In this document: in pieces, positions 26,020-35,128 of the stretch
Position numbering within the stretch: position 1 is the first letter of the stretch
How the letters are laid out: every line of letters starts with the position of its first letter
Assembly (NCBI RefSeq): GCF_900103425.1
Contig: NZ_FMXA01000008.1
Span: forward strand, 1-64,000
Origin: Dialister histaminiformans
GTDB taxonomy: Bacteria > Bacillota > Negativicutes > Veillonellales > Dialisteraceae
Direction of reading: 5' to 3'
DNA: 64,000 bases
Program-made: the position numbers and the translations under genes
Notes under the pieces: model-generated
The model's input: only the letters and a program-made list of their open reading frames with translations
Databases searched by the model: none
Told to the model about the DNA's origin: nothing

Positions 26020-27266
26020 ATAACAAACGACCAAATACGCTGAGACCGGCAAAACTTTTCCGATTCTGGGCAGTTATTGCTGTGATTTTCGGTGTGTTTA
26101 TTTTTACATTAGTGCCATTGGCCAAAAGCATCCGGCAGGGGCTTGACCTTCAGGGCGGGACCCACATTGTGATGCAGGCAGAAGATACACCTGAAAACAA
26201 AGTTACTCCTGAAGCAGTAACTCAGGTTATTGCCATCATGCAGAAGCGTATCAATGAAATGGGACTTACTGAACCTATTATTCAGCGCGAAGGTGCTAAT
26301 CGGATCATCATCGAATTGCCTGGGGAAAAAGACCCGAAGAAGGCTATTGAAACCATTGGCAAGACGGCGGTACTGCAGTTTAAGGATGAAGACGGTAATG
26401 TGGCACTTACCGGAGAAGATCTGAAGACGGCGCAGGAACAGATGGACAGTAACTCGCGGAACCCGGTAGTTGCCCTGCAGTTTACTGATGAAGGGGGTAA
26501 GAAGTTCGCAAAACTTACCGCCGACAACATTGGACGCAAGATTGGCATCTACCTGGATGGCAAGCTGCTTACTGATCCTGTGGTTAATGAAGAAATTGAT
26601 GGGGGAAGTGCGGTTATTACCGGACAGAGATCACTGGAAGAAGCAAAGAATCTGGCTATTCTGCTTCGCAGTGGTGCTCTCCCTGTCAAAGTATCCGTTA
26701 TGGAAGTCCGTACCGTAGGTCCGTCTCTTGGCCAGGATTCCAAAGATAAGTCCGTTATGGCATTTACCATTGGGCTCTCTCTTACCGTGCTCTTCATGCT
26801 GGCTATGTACCGCATGGCAGGTTTTGTAGCAGATACCGCTCTTCTGGTATACGTGCTTATCCTGCTGGGGATACTGAGCGCATTGAAGGCAACTCTCACC
26901 TTACCAAGTATTGCGGGGGTCATACTATCCATAGGTATGGCCGTAGATGCCAATATTCTTATATTTGAACGATTTAAAGAAGAAATTGCAGCCGGTAAGG
27001 TACTGCGCCTGGCGGTGCAGGCCGGATTTAAGCGCGCTTTTACAACTATTTTTGATGCGAATATGACAGTTATCATTACCTCAGCTATTCTGTTCTTCCT
27101 CGGAAGTGGTACGGTCAAGGGCTTTGCTTTTACCCTGGGTCTGGGGGTTGCTGTAAGTATGTTTACTGCCATCACGGTAAGCCGCACATTGCTTATGCTC
27201 CTGATTGACGCATCCTGGATTCATAATCCATGGTGGTTCGGTGGAAAGAGGGGGTATGACCGTTGA
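26016..27266 (+). CDS. secD: Protein translocase subunit SecD
   Basis: Membrane component that uses proton motive force to help protein export. Domains in order: one N-terminal membrane segment; the GLDLQGGTHIVMQ motif; the periplasmic P1 domain (about 45-235); and five C-terminal membrane segments, including IAGVILSIGMAVDANILIFERFKEE. The start is a TTG overlapping the previous stop, with GGGGTG upstream. The length of 416 residues is normal for separate SecD. Confidence 0.97.
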   Translation: MNNKRPNTLRPAKLFRFWAVIAVIFGVFIFTLVPLAKSIRQGLDLQGGTHIVMQAEDTPENKVTPEAVTQVIAIMQKRINEMGLTEPIIQREGANRIIIELPGEKDPKKAIETIGKTAVLQFKDEDGNVALTGEDLKTAQEQMDSNSRNPVVALQFTDEGGKKFAKLTADNIGRKIGIYLDGKLLTDPVVNEEIDGGSAVITGQRSLEEAKNLAILLRSGALPVKVSVMEVRTVGPSLGQDSKDKSVMAFTIGLSLTVLFMLAMYRMAGFVADTALLVYVLILLGILSALKATLTLPSIAGVILSIGMAVDANILIFERFKEEIAAGKVLRLAVQAGFKRAFTTIFDANMTVIITSAILFFLGSGTVKGFAFTLGLGVAVSMFTAITVSRTLLMLLIDASWIHNPWWFGGKRGYDR

Positions 27267-28168
27267 AAAACTTTGATATTGTAGGACATCGTAAATGGTG
27301 GTTCTGTCTGTCCGGACTCCTCGTGCTGATTGCCCTCATCTGTATTATTGTGAAGGGATTCAATTTCGGAATTGATTTCACCGGTGGTACCATTCTGGAT
27401 TTAAAATTTGCGCAGCCAGTAACCGTGGCTCAGGTCAGAACCGGTCTTGAACAGGACGGCCTGCAGAGCAGCGTCATTCAGCTCAGCGGGGATACTCATG
27501 AAGAATCGGGCAAGGAAGTTATTATCCGTACCCGCAGCCTGTCCTCTGAAGAAGCACAGACCATTACCAGCCATATCAGCGCTAAAGTCGGGAAGGCGGA
27601 AATCAACCGTGTAGAAACCGTTGGTGCGGTCATTGGGTCAGAAGTAACAAAGAATACCATCCTGAACGTAGGACTTTCCTTTACCATTCTGATTATCTAT
27701 ATGTCCATCCGTTTTGAACATCGCATTGCCTTTTCTGCGATTGCGGCCATTGTACATGATATTATCGTGGTACTTGGGGTATTTGCCCTTTTCCATCTGG
27801 AAATTGACGCTTCATTCCTTGCCGCCATTCTGACGGTACTTGGTTACTCCATGAATGAATCTGTCGTAATCTTTGACCGTATTCGTGAAAATATTCATAC
27901 GCACAGACGTACAGACAGCTTCAAGGTTCTGGCCAACGATTCTATCCGCCAGACTTTCCGCAGAAGCTGCTATACACTGACTACGGTTCTTTTCTGCGTA
28001 GCCTCTCTGTACTTCTTTGGCGGGGAAACCACAAAGAACTTTGCTCTGGTTATGCTGGTAGGATTTATCAGTGGCGCATACTCTTCTATATGCGTAGCTA
28101 CTTCTCTGTGGGTTACCTGGCATGAACATTCCAGAAGCCGCAGAAATGAGACTCCTGATAAGGAATAA
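27263..28168 (+). CDS. secF: Protein translocase subunit SecF
   Basis: Partner of SecD. The FNFGIDFTGGTILDLKF motif follows the first membrane segment. The membrane bundle includes the conserved LTVLGYSMNESVVIFDRIREN. It is 301 residues. Like secD it starts with TTG inside a 4-nt overlap, so secD and secF are translationally coupled. A terminator follows and closes the operon. Confidence 0.97.
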   Translation: MKNFDIVGHRKWWFCLSGLLVLIALICIIVKGFNFGIDFTGGTILDLKFAQPVTVAQVRTGLEQDGLQSSVIQLSGDTHEESGKEVIIRTRSLSSEEAQTITSHISAKVGKAEINRVETVGAVIGSEVTKNTILNVGLSFTILIIYMSIRFEHRIAFSAIAAIVHDIIVVLGVFALFHLEIDASFLAAILTVLGYSMNESVVIFDRIRENIHTHRRTDSFKVLANDSIRQTFRRSCYTLTTVLFCVASLYFFGGETTKNFALVMLVGFISGAYSSICVATSLWVTWHEHSRSRRNETPDKE

Positions 28169-28225
28169 CCGTTTCGGCCTGTGAATTTGTGAGGATCAGG
28201 CGAATTTTTTGCAGAAACAGATTAA

Positions 28226-28259
28226 AAGGTGTCAGCTATAATCGGCTGACATCTTTTTG
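28226..28259 (+). terminator. Terminator after secF
   Basis: GGTGTCAGC/GGCTGACATC stem with a TTTTT tail. Confidence 0.88.
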
Positions 28260-28376
28260 ATTGGATAAAAGGAATAGATTCTCCATCTCCTTTATGTCAG
28301 GTAAAACAGGAAATGTTTCATCATGATATACTGAAGGGCAAATAGTTATTTAGTTTGTCCGGAAGGAGGCAGAGTT

Positions 28377-29441
28377 ATGAAATGTTACGCTGTTATTGCT
28401 GCAGGGGAGACGGCTTTTTTTCGGGCCCGGGCCGATGCGCTGCTTTTTATCAGAGCGCGCAATGATAGTAACAGCCGTCTGGAAGTGCAGGAAACGACAG
28501 AACAGCAGCTGTCCGCTTTTGCTCTTTATGATTGTACGGAATGTATAAATCTTCCTGTGGCATGGCTGCCTTCCCGGGACATACAGGATTTCTGCCGGAA
28601 TTTACTGTACCTGTGTACACACCGGGAATATTCCTGCACCGGGCTCAGAGATGTGGATATATTTAAAATAAGCACTGTGGATTTTCTTGATTATATGAAA
28701 ATGGGAAAGTCAGGTATTTCGCCCCTGGATATAGTTAAATCCTGGATACGACAGCAGGATGAAGTCGATTTAGAACAGGATATGGAGTCCGGATTTGAAA
28801 GATTTCTGGCCGAGACGCCGGTTCGTGTTTATTCCAAGGATGAAAGTGCATGGAAAGATATATTCTGTGGGATATGGAAACGGGAGATGGCGGCACGCCG
28901 GTATCCTGATAAAAAGGAACCTGTGTTTTCGGATGCGGAATGGCAGATGATTATCCGGCAGTGCAAAATCCCGGACCAGAGAACGACAGGTAAAAACATT
29001 CATGCCAGGATACGTAACCGGAGAATTATTATTGATGCCGACGGTTGTCCTGTCATAGGGCTTACAGAGAAGAATGCGAGGAAATATGGATTTGCATGCT
29101 ATATTTTCTGTGATGATACCCGGGTTATTCATTCCCGGTACAGCCGGGTGATACAGGTTCCGGAAGGAAGGAATGCCGCCGATGAGGCTATTATCTCTTT
29201 CTGCCATAATGGAGATCTGGTCATTACTCAGGATTTCGAACTGGCTGAAAAAGTGATGCGTAAAGGTGCGGCGGCAGTTCATCAGAATGGATGGATATAT
29301 AATAAAGGTTTTTTTAATAAATCTGGTAAGACGGAAAGAAAATCATATATGATCCATTCGTTTCATAGACGTTGTGCAGAAGATGATATGAATTATGAAG
29401 AAATACTTACTGAACAGCTGGAAAGAGAAGCAGGGAAATAA
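28377..29441 (+). CDS. UPF0178 (YaiI/YqxD) domain protein with an unknown N-terminal domain
   Basis: A 354-residue protein. Residues about 217-350 match the UPF0178/DUF188 family: RRIIIDADGCPVIG with the acidic metal-type site, VPEGRNAADE, and NGDLVITQDFELAEKVMRKGAAAV. Ordinary members are about 150 residues and consist only of this PIN-like domain, whose function is unknown. The first 215 residues are not a domain I recognise. They are mixed charged and hydrophobic, with several cysteines (positions 3, 53, 56, 73, 80, 87) and no membrane segment. GGAAGGAGG supports the ATG at 28377. The gene is alone between a terminator and an AT-rich gap. Confidence 0.75.
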   Translation: MKCYAVIAAGETAFFRARADALLFIRARNDSNSRLEVQETTEQQLSAFALYDCTECINLPVAWLPSRDIQDFCRNLLYLCTHREYSCTGLRDVDIFKISTVDFLDYMKMGKSGISPLDIVKSWIRQQDEVDLEQDMESGFERFLAETPVRVYSKDESAWKDIFCGIWKREMAARRYPDKKEPVFSDAEWQMIIRQCKIPDQRTTGKNIHARIRNRRIIIDADGCPVIGLTEKNARKYGFACYIFCDDTRVIHSRYSRVIQVPEGRNAADEAIISFCHNGDLVITQDFELAEKVMRKGAAAVHQNGWIYNKGFFNKSGKTERKSYMIHSFHRRCAEDDMNYEEILTEQLEREAGK

Positions 29442-29898
29442 AGCACTGATGGGTAATCAGACAGGAATATTGGACTGACAAGTATGGAATGTTGTGTTTA
29501 TTCAGACTGGAAATGATGGTATAAAACGCAGATAAGGAAATACCTGAATTTTACATTAATCACGTATTGTAAATTCAGAAGGTAAATCCTGATTACATCA
29601 GCTGAAATCCCGATAAAAAAGCAGAACTGGGATTGCTCTGTTTCATGGAAAGGGAATAAACCTGTAAAGTATAAATCCATGGGATAGTATATTGATGCAT
29701 TTAGAGTGAACTATTATACATAGAAGGTATTAATAATGAGACGTGAAAATAAAGAAAAACAGGCAAAACTCTGTTGCGTTTCATGGTGATAAATATTGTA
29801 ATTTTTTTACTATTCTTGTTGATAATGCGGGACTGATATGTTAAACTTAACCTAAGTCCTAAAAAGGACGAAGTAGTTTTTTATCAGGAGGAAATACC
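29442..29898. other. AT-rich gap and cspA leader
   Basis: No convincing gene is seen. Hairpins include CTGAATTTTACA/TGTAAATTCAG (about 29545-29580) and AATCCC/GGGATT (about 29606-29634). A GTCCT-AAAA-AGGAC hairpin (29856-29869) followed by TTTTTT lies just before the cspA ribosome binding site and is probably part of a cold-shock 5' leader. The minus-strand frame at 29498-29680 lacks start signals. Confidence 0.5.
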
Positions 29899-30099
29899 AT
29901 GAAGGGTACAGTTAAGTGGTTTAGCGCAGAAAAGGGTTATGGATTCATTGAAAAGGAAGATGGCGGCGACGTTTTCGTTCATTTCTCTGCAATCCAGGCT
30001 GACGGCTTCAAGACACTGAATGAAGGCCAGCAGGTTGAATTCGATGTTGTCTCCGGCGCTAGAGGAGATCAGGCTGCTAACGTTAGAGTCATTGCGTAA
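29899..30099 (+). CDS. Cold-shock protein (CspA family)
   Basis: A 66-residue single-stranded nucleic-acid chaperone with one cold-shock domain. RNP1 is KGYGFIE and RNP2 is DVFVHFSAI. Codon choice is that of a highly expressed gene and the ribosome binding site CAGGAGGAA is strong. The hairpin in the untranslated leader would fit temperature-dependent expression, but that is inference. A terminator follows. Confidence 0.97.
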   Translation: MKGTVKWFSAEKGYGFIEKEDGGDVFVHFSAIQADGFKTLNEGQQVEFDVVSGARGDQAANVRVIA

Positions 30100-30159
30100 T
30101 CACTTAAAGACTATAGATATATAGTTTCAAAAAGAATTAATCAATGAAAGTTTAGCCGT

Positions 30160-30198
30160 AAAAGGACTGTATCAGAAAATTTTGATGCAGTCCTTTTT
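30160..30198 (+). terminator. Terminator after cspA
   Basis: AAAAGGACTG/CAGTCCTTTTT stem. Confidence 0.9.
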
Positions 30199-30256
30199 CA
30201 GTTACTAAGGCATGGGGTACGTCGGAGATAAAGATTCGACAGGGGAGGGATAATTT

Positions 30257-30327
30257 AGGGTTATAGGACATTTTGTGTGTTTTTTAATGCCAATGGAGCT
30301 AGTGTTTATCGAGCTTCATTGGCATTT
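30257..30327. mobile_element. Solo left end of the IS family
   Basis: AGGGTTATAGGACA then TTTTGTGTG matches the IS tip at 48266 and the complement of 251-274. Immediately inside lies a 15-bp hairpin: AATGCCAATGGAGCT (30286-30300) with AGCTTCATTGGCATT (30312-30326). The copy at 48266 has the same hairpin in decayed form, so the hairpin belongs to the IS. No body or second end follows here. Confidence 0.65.
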
Positions 30328-30564
30328 ATTTTTTCTGAGATGATTTTTGAGGGTGGATAAAAAGTGATTCGTAAACGGGGAGCGAATTATCTCTGCCTTT
30401 GGCGAATCACCTGTATATAGTGGCCAGTCTTTCTTGTTACGTTTCTGATACATATTCCAACTTAACTATTTTCATGGTTTTAAATAACTTCCATTTTAGC
30501 TAAATGAGTAATCAACATTGATTTGTTAACTATACGACATTTTGCAAACACTCAGAGAATATCC

Positions 30565-30592
30565 TTTACATTAGAAAGATTTGTTTTATAAT
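30565..30592 (+). promoter_or_regulatory. Distal hpf promoter candidate
   Basis: TTTACA (30565-30570), 16-bp spacer, TATAAT (30587-30592). Confidence 0.5.
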
Positions 30593-30636
30593 GTAATTAA
30601 ATAGTAAGATTTTTATAAAATATTAGAAATTTGTAT

Positions 30637-30664
30637 TTGAAATATTAATAGAATTAATTATAAT
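30637..30664 (+). promoter_or_regulatory. Proximal hpf promoter candidate
   Basis: TTGAAA (30637-30642), 16-bp spacer, TATAAT (30659-30664), 45 bp before the hpf start. Confidence 0.5.
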
Positions 30665-30708
30665 TATAGTAGAGGATGTAAGATACATCTTCGAAAGGAG
30701 GATTCATT

Positions 30709-31245
30709 ATGGAAGTTACAGTTAGAGGCAAAAATCTCGAAGTTACCCCGGCTTTGCGCAGCTATGTAGAAAAACACACGGATAAAGTACAGAGATATTT
30801 TGATAAACCAGTAAGAATTAATGCTTTACTCCGTATTTCTAATAAGACTGAAACATGCGAAGTGACTGTTTTTGTTGATGGTGTAATTCTTCGTGGGGTT
30901 GAAAAATCCGACGATATGTACAAGTCTATTGATTTGGTATTCGACAAGATTGAACGCCAGATTCATAAATATAAGACACGTCTGGCTAAGAGATTTAAAG
31001 CAAAGAACGTGCTGAGTGAACAGTTCATCGCAGCTGAACCCAGCAAAGATGAAGCAGCAGGCGAATTTGATATTGTAAGAACAAAGCATTTTACATTATC
31101 TCCAATGTCCGCTGAAGAAGCTATTCTGCAGATGAATCTGCTTGGACACAGTTTCTTTATGTTCATCAATGCTGATACCGATGAACCGGCTCTGGTATAT
31201 CGCAGAAATGATGGCAGATATGGCCTGATCGAAGCCGATAATTAA
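30709..31245 (+). CDS. hpf: Ribosome hibernation promoting factor, long form
   Basis: Binds 30S subunits and drives 100S ribosome dimers in stationary phase. The N-terminal S30AE domain (MEVTVRGKNLEVTPALRSYVEKH) spans about 1-95. A linker follows, then the C-terminal dimerisation domain (about 120-178, VRTKHFTLSPMSAEEAILQMNLLGHSFFMF), which defines the long form found in Bacillota. It is 178 residues. GAAAGGAGG lies upstream. Two possible promoters suggest regulated expression. Confidence 0.95.
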   Translation: MEVTVRGKNLEVTPALRSYVEKHTDKVQRYFDKPVRINALLRISNKTETCEVTVFVDGVILRGVEKSDDMYKSIDLVFDKIERQIHKYKTRLAKRFKAKNVLSEQFIAAEPSKDEAAGEFDIVRTKHFTLSPMSAEEAILQMNLLGHSFFMFINADTDEPALVYRRNDGRYGLIEADN

Positions 31246-31285
31246 TGAGCTGACTTAGTATCACATTAAACAGGTAAAAAAGATT

Positions 31286-31319
31286 AACCCTGAGGAATAT
31301 GATGATTCCTCAGGGTTTT
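31286..31319. terminator. Terminator after hpf
   Basis: AACCCTGAGGAAT/ATTCCTCAGGGTT stem and T-rich tail. Confidence 0.92.
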
Positions 31320-31417
31320 CTGCTGTTTCCGTTACAGAAATAAGTAAATCCGGAATGTAAATCTATATATCAGAATTAATGCACGGAAAGTGGGGTTGCG
31401 GACAGATATCTGCTTTT

Positions 31418-31446
31418 TTGACTATAGCACCTCATTTTGATAAAAT
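31418..31446 (+). promoter_or_regulatory. secA promoter
   Basis: TTGACT (31418-31423), a 17-bp spacer, and TAAAAT (31441-31446) with TG at the extended -10 position. Confidence 0.65.
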
Positions 31447-31514
31447 ATACAAGATATAATTTCGGTTACTGTACCCTTTTGAAATCGAATCTTTGCTAAT
31501 AAGGAGCTGGGTTA

Positions 31515-33977
31515 ATGTTTAAATTTATCGAAAGACTGTTCAATGGTTCCAATGAACGTGAAATTAAAAAGATGAGGCGGGTAGTTGAGGAACAGATTAA
31601 TCCGCTGGAAGCCTCCCTGAAAAATCTGAGTGATGCTTCATTGGCACATAAGACGGTAGAATTTAAAAACCGTCTGGCTAATGGAGAAACACTGGATGAT
31701 ATCCTGCCGGAGGCTTTTGCTGTTGTAAGGGAAGCTTCCCGCCGTGTTCTCGGTATGCGTCAGTATGATGTACAGCTTATCGGGGGTATGGTTCTTCACA
31801 GTGGCAACATTGCCGAAATGTGTACTGGTGAAGGTAAGACGCTGGTCGCTGTAGCACCTGTTTATCTGAATGCGCTGGAAGGCAAGGGTGCTCATGTCAT
31901 TACGGTCAATGATTACCTGGCAAAACGAGACAGCGAGTGGATGGGACAGGTTTATAAGTTCCTTGGACTCTCTGTAGGTCTGATTGTTCATGATCTGGAT
32001 TTTAATCAGAGAAAGATTGCCTATAATTCTGATGTTACCTATGGTACCAATAACGAATTTGGTTTTGACTATCTCCGTGATAACATGGTTACCCGTCTGG
32101 ATCAGATGGTACAGCGCCCGCTTCATTATTGCTTAATCGATGAAGTGGACAGCATTCTTATTGATGAAGCTCGTACACCATTGATTATTTCCGGTCCGGG
32201 GCAGAAGTCCACTGATATGTACTATACAGTGGCTAAACTGGTTCCAAAGCTTGAAAAAGACGTGGACTATACCATTGATGAGAAACAGAAGACTGTGGCT
32301 CCGACAGAGGCTGGTGTTGCCAAGATGGAAAAACTGCTTCATGTGGACAATCTATATGACACCAAAAATCTGGAACTGAACCACATTTTCAACCAGGCAC
32401 TTCGCGCAGAAACGATGATGAAGAGAGACCGTGACTATGTGGTCAAGGATGGCGAAGTCATCATTGTTGATGAATTTACCGGCCGTATGATGTATGGCCG
32501 CCGCTACTCCGATGGGCTTCATCAGGCGATTGAAGCTAAGGAAGGATGCAAGGTGGAAAGAGAAAGCCAGACGCTGGCAACCATTACTTTCCAGAATTAT
32601 TTCCGTATGTATGACAAGCTGGCTGGTATGACAGGTACGGCTAAGACGGAAGAGCAGGAATTCATTAAGATTTATGGGCTTGAAGTTTTCCAGATTCCAA
32701 CCAACAAACCGATTCGCCGCGTAGATTTGCCAGATGCAATTTATAAGACAAAACGTGGCAAGATCAGAGCCGTTGTACGTGAAGTAAAGAGACGTCATGC
32801 CACAGGACAGCCGATTCTTATTGGTACTACATCCATTGAACAGTCAGAAGAATTGAGCCATTACCTTAAGAAGGAAGGCATCGTTCATAATGTGCTCAAT
32901 GCCAAGTATCATGAAAAGGAAGCTATGATTGTCGCACAGGCAGGTCAGAAGGGGCAGGTTACCATTGCTACCAACATGGCTGGCCGAGGAACCGATATTG
33001 TCCTTGGCGATGGTGTGGCAGAACTTGGCGGTCTGGCCATCATCGGTACAGAACGTCATGAAAGCCGCCGTATCGACAATCAGCTGAGAGGCCGTGCCGG
33101 CCGTCAGGGCGACCCGGGCAGCAGCCAGTTCTTCCTGTCTCTTGATGATGACCTGCTTCGCATTTTCGGCGGGGACAACATCAAGAAGTTCATGGAAAAG
33201 ATGGGTCTTGACGAAGATGAGGAAATCAAGAGCAAGATGGTATCCAATGCCATTCGCAAGGCACAGCAGCGTGTAGAAAACCGTAACTTTGAAACCCGTA
33301 AGTACGTTCTGGAATACGATGATGTCATGAACCAGCAGCGTCAGGTTCTGTATGAACAGCGCCGCCGTATCCTGGAAGGGGAAGACATGAAGGATCAGAT
33401 TATTCGTATGGTAGATGAACTGATTAATCATGCCATGAATACCTACGCGGACGAAAAGTTGTATCCGGAAGAATGGGATCTGGCAGGACTTATCAAATAC
33501 TGTGAAAAGTATTTCCTGGTTCCAGGTGAGATCACGGTGGAACAGATTGAGGATATGAGCCGCGAAGAAATACAGAAGCTTCTCGTTAAGACAGCTCATG
33601 ACACCTATGAATCCAGAGAAAAGTCCATTGGCTCGGAACTGATGAGAGAGCTGGAAAAGGCGGTTATGCTTAAGGTTGTTGACGCTAAGTGGATGGAACA
33701 TCTGGACAATATGGATATGCTTAAGGAAGGAATCAATCTCCGCTCCTATGGTCAGCGTAATCCGATTGTTGAATACAAGGTGGAAGCCTTTGATATGTTT
33801 GAAGAAATGGAACATATCATTATGGAAACCATTATTCTCTATATGTACCATATTCAGATCCGCGTAACAGAACCAGTACAGGCACCGGCTACAGAAGACC
33901 ACCTGAAGGGTTCTACGGCTCATTATGTGGATGACAACACCAATGAATCCGTAGCGGAAAACAATATTGATCATTAA
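31515..33977 (+). CDS. secA: Protein translocase ATPase SecA
   Basis: Motor driving proteins through SecYEG. Walker A is [11 protein letters not shown] (102-112), [11 protein letters not shown] is the DEAD-box equivalent, and [10 protein letters not shown] and the [11 protein letters not shown] arginine-finger region lie in motor domain 2. At 820 residues it is short, because the usual C-terminal zinc-binding tail (CxCxSG) is missing: the protein ends in an acidic tail VAENNIDH. That tail binds SecB in Proteobacteria and is dispensable elsewhere. prfB follows after 34 nt. Confidence 0.97.
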   Translation: MFKFIERLFNGSNEREIKKMRRVVEEQINPLEASLKNLSDASLAHKTVEFKNRLANGETLDDILPEAFAVVREASRRVLGMRQYDVQLIGGMVLHSGNIAEMCTGEGKTLVAVAPVYLNALEGKGAHVITVNDYLAKRDSEWMGQVYKFLGLSVGLIVHDLDFNQRKIAYNSDVTYGTNNEFGFDYLRDNMVTRLDQMVQRPLHYCLIDEVDSILIDEARTPLIISGPGQKSTDMYYTVAKLVPKLEKDVDYTIDEKQKTVAPTEAGVAKMEKLLHVDNLYDTKNLELNHIFNQALRAETMMKRDRDYVVKDGEVIIVDEFTGRMMYGRRYSDGLHQAIEAKEGCKVERESQTLATITFQNYFRMYDKLAGMTGTAKTEEQEFIKIYGLEVFQIPTNKPIRRVDLPDAIYKTKRGKIRAVVREVKRRHATGQPILIGTTSIEQSEELSHYLKKEGIVHNVLNAKYHEKEAMIVAQAGQKGQVTIATNMAGRGTDIVLGDGVAELGGLAIIGTERHESRRIDNQLRGRAGRQGDPGSSQFFLSLDDDLLRIFGGDNIKKFMEKMGLDEDEEIKSKMVSNAIRKAQQRVENRNFETRKYVLEYDDVMNQQRQVLYEQRRRILEGEDMKDQIIRMVDELINHAMNTYADEKLYPEEWDLAGLIKYCEKYFLVPGEITVEQIEDMSREEIQKLLVKTAHDTYESREKSIGSELMRELEKAVMLKVVDAKWMEHLDNMDMLKEGINLRSYGQRNPIVEYKVEAFDMFEEMEHIIMETIILYMYHIQIRVTEPVQAPATEDHLKGSTAHYVDDNTNESVAENNIDH

Positions 33978-34011
33978 GTAAAAGAAAATAACTAAGAATG
34001 GATGTGATGAC

Positions 34012-35116
34012 ATGCTTGAAGATTTGAAGAAAACCTTATCCGATATGCTGGCGCATGAAAAAGAAATCAGGGATTCACTTTGACCTCCCCAGACTGAAAG
34101 AAAAGATTCGCAGTTATGATGTGGAAATGAGCGATCCTTCCTTCTGGGATAATCCGGACAAAGCCCGTGAGATTTCACAGAAAGCTACAGAAGCTAAAGA
34201 TACCTATGATACGTATACCCGGTTATTTGCTCAGGCAGAAGGTATACAGGAACTTCTGGACATGGCTATTGAAGAAGACGATGAATCAATGGAACCGGAG
34301 ATTAAGGCGGAAATTGACCGCATTGGCGGTATTCTGAGAGAAAAGGAAATCGAATTACTTCTCAGTGGAAAATATGATACCAACAATGCCATTGTTACAT
34401 TCCATGCCGGAGCCGGTGGTACGGAAGCGCAGGACTGGACAGAAATGCTCATCCGCATGTATATCAAGTGGGCAGAATCCAAAGGATTTGAGATTGAAGA
34501 ACTGAACATGCTCCCAGGGGATGAAGCAGGTATCAAGTCTGCTGAATATATGATTCGCGGACGCTTTGCCTATGGACTCCTGAAATCGGAAAAGGGGGTT
34601 CATCGTCTGGTCCGTATTTCTCCGTTTGATGCGGCCAAGAGAAGACATACTTCATTCTCCGCGGTAGATGTTATGCCGGAAATTACGGATGATGTGGAAG
34701 TCAATCTGAACATGGCCGATGTCCGTGTTGACTATTACCGTGCCAGCGGCGCCGGCGGTCAGCATATTAACAAGACCAGTTCAGCGGTACGTATGACCCA
34801 TCTGCCAACGGGGATTGTTGCTCAGTGTCAAAGTCAGAGATCGCAGCACCAGAACAAAGAACAGTGTCTGCGTCTTCTCCGTGCTAAACTTTATGAACTC
34901 GAACTGGAAAAGAGGGAAAAGGAAAAGCAGGCCATTGATGGAGAACAGCAGGCGATTGAATGGGGGAGCCAGATCCGTTCCTATGTATTCCAGCCATATA
35001 CTCTGGTGAAAGATAACCGGACCGGAGTGGAAACAGGAAATATTCAGGCAGTCATGGACGGAGGACTGGATCCGTTTATTGAAGGCTTCCTGAAACATAG
35101 TAAACTCCATAAATAA
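34012..35116 (+). CDS. prfB: Peptide chain release factor 2, programmed +1 frameshift
   Basis: Terminates translation at UGA and UAA. The gene starts at ATG 34012 and reads 23 codons to an in-frame TGA at 34081-34083. Ribosomes must slip +1 on CTT-TGA-C (34078-34084), with AGGGA (34069-34073) acting as the internal Shine-Dalgarno, to continue with DLPRLKEKIRSYD. The joined product is about 367 residues, the usual length. It carries the SPF anticodon-like tripeptide and GGQ in ASGAGGQHINKTSSAV. The frameshift is the classic RF2 autoregulation: low RF2 lets the ribosome pause at UGA and shift. Confidence 0.96.
34069..34084 (+). promoter_or_regulatory. Programmed frameshift site in prfB
   Basis: AGGGA, a 4-nt spacer, then CTTTGAC. 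Reading frame 1 stops at TGA; frame 2 is open from the following GAC to 35116. Confidence 0.93.
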
Positions 35117-35128
35117 AGGAAGAAAAGA

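Larger units (their letters stand above)
30100..30708. other. 609-bp gene-free stretch between cspA and hpf
   Basis: Contents in order: the cspA terminator (30160-30198), a lone IS end (30257-30327), a GTGATTCG/CGAATCAC hairpin (30363-30370 with 30403-30410) of unknown role, and a long AT-rich segment with two promoters for hpf. No coding frame is supported. Confidence 0.6.

Noticed and set aside
29498-29680. Minus-strand 60-residue frame before cspA
   Set aside because: No ribosome binding site, and the stretch consists largely of hairpin-forming intergenic sequence.
30213-30250. tmRNA-like 5' end (GGGGTACGTC followed by GATTCGACAGGGG)
   Set aside because: The downstream sequence has no tag-peptide frame, no T-arm GTTCGA and no CCA-type 3' end, so the resemblance is short and probably accidental.
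32844-34178. 444-residue minus-strand frame opposite secA and prfB
   Set aside because: It is a long antisense shadow produced by the codon bias of highly expressed genes. SecA motifs on the plus strand are unambiguous.
34055-35116. prfB as a normal gene starting at ATG 34055
   Set aside because: This start has no ribosome binding site and would drop the conserved N terminus. The upstream frame with CTTTGAC explains the gene better.
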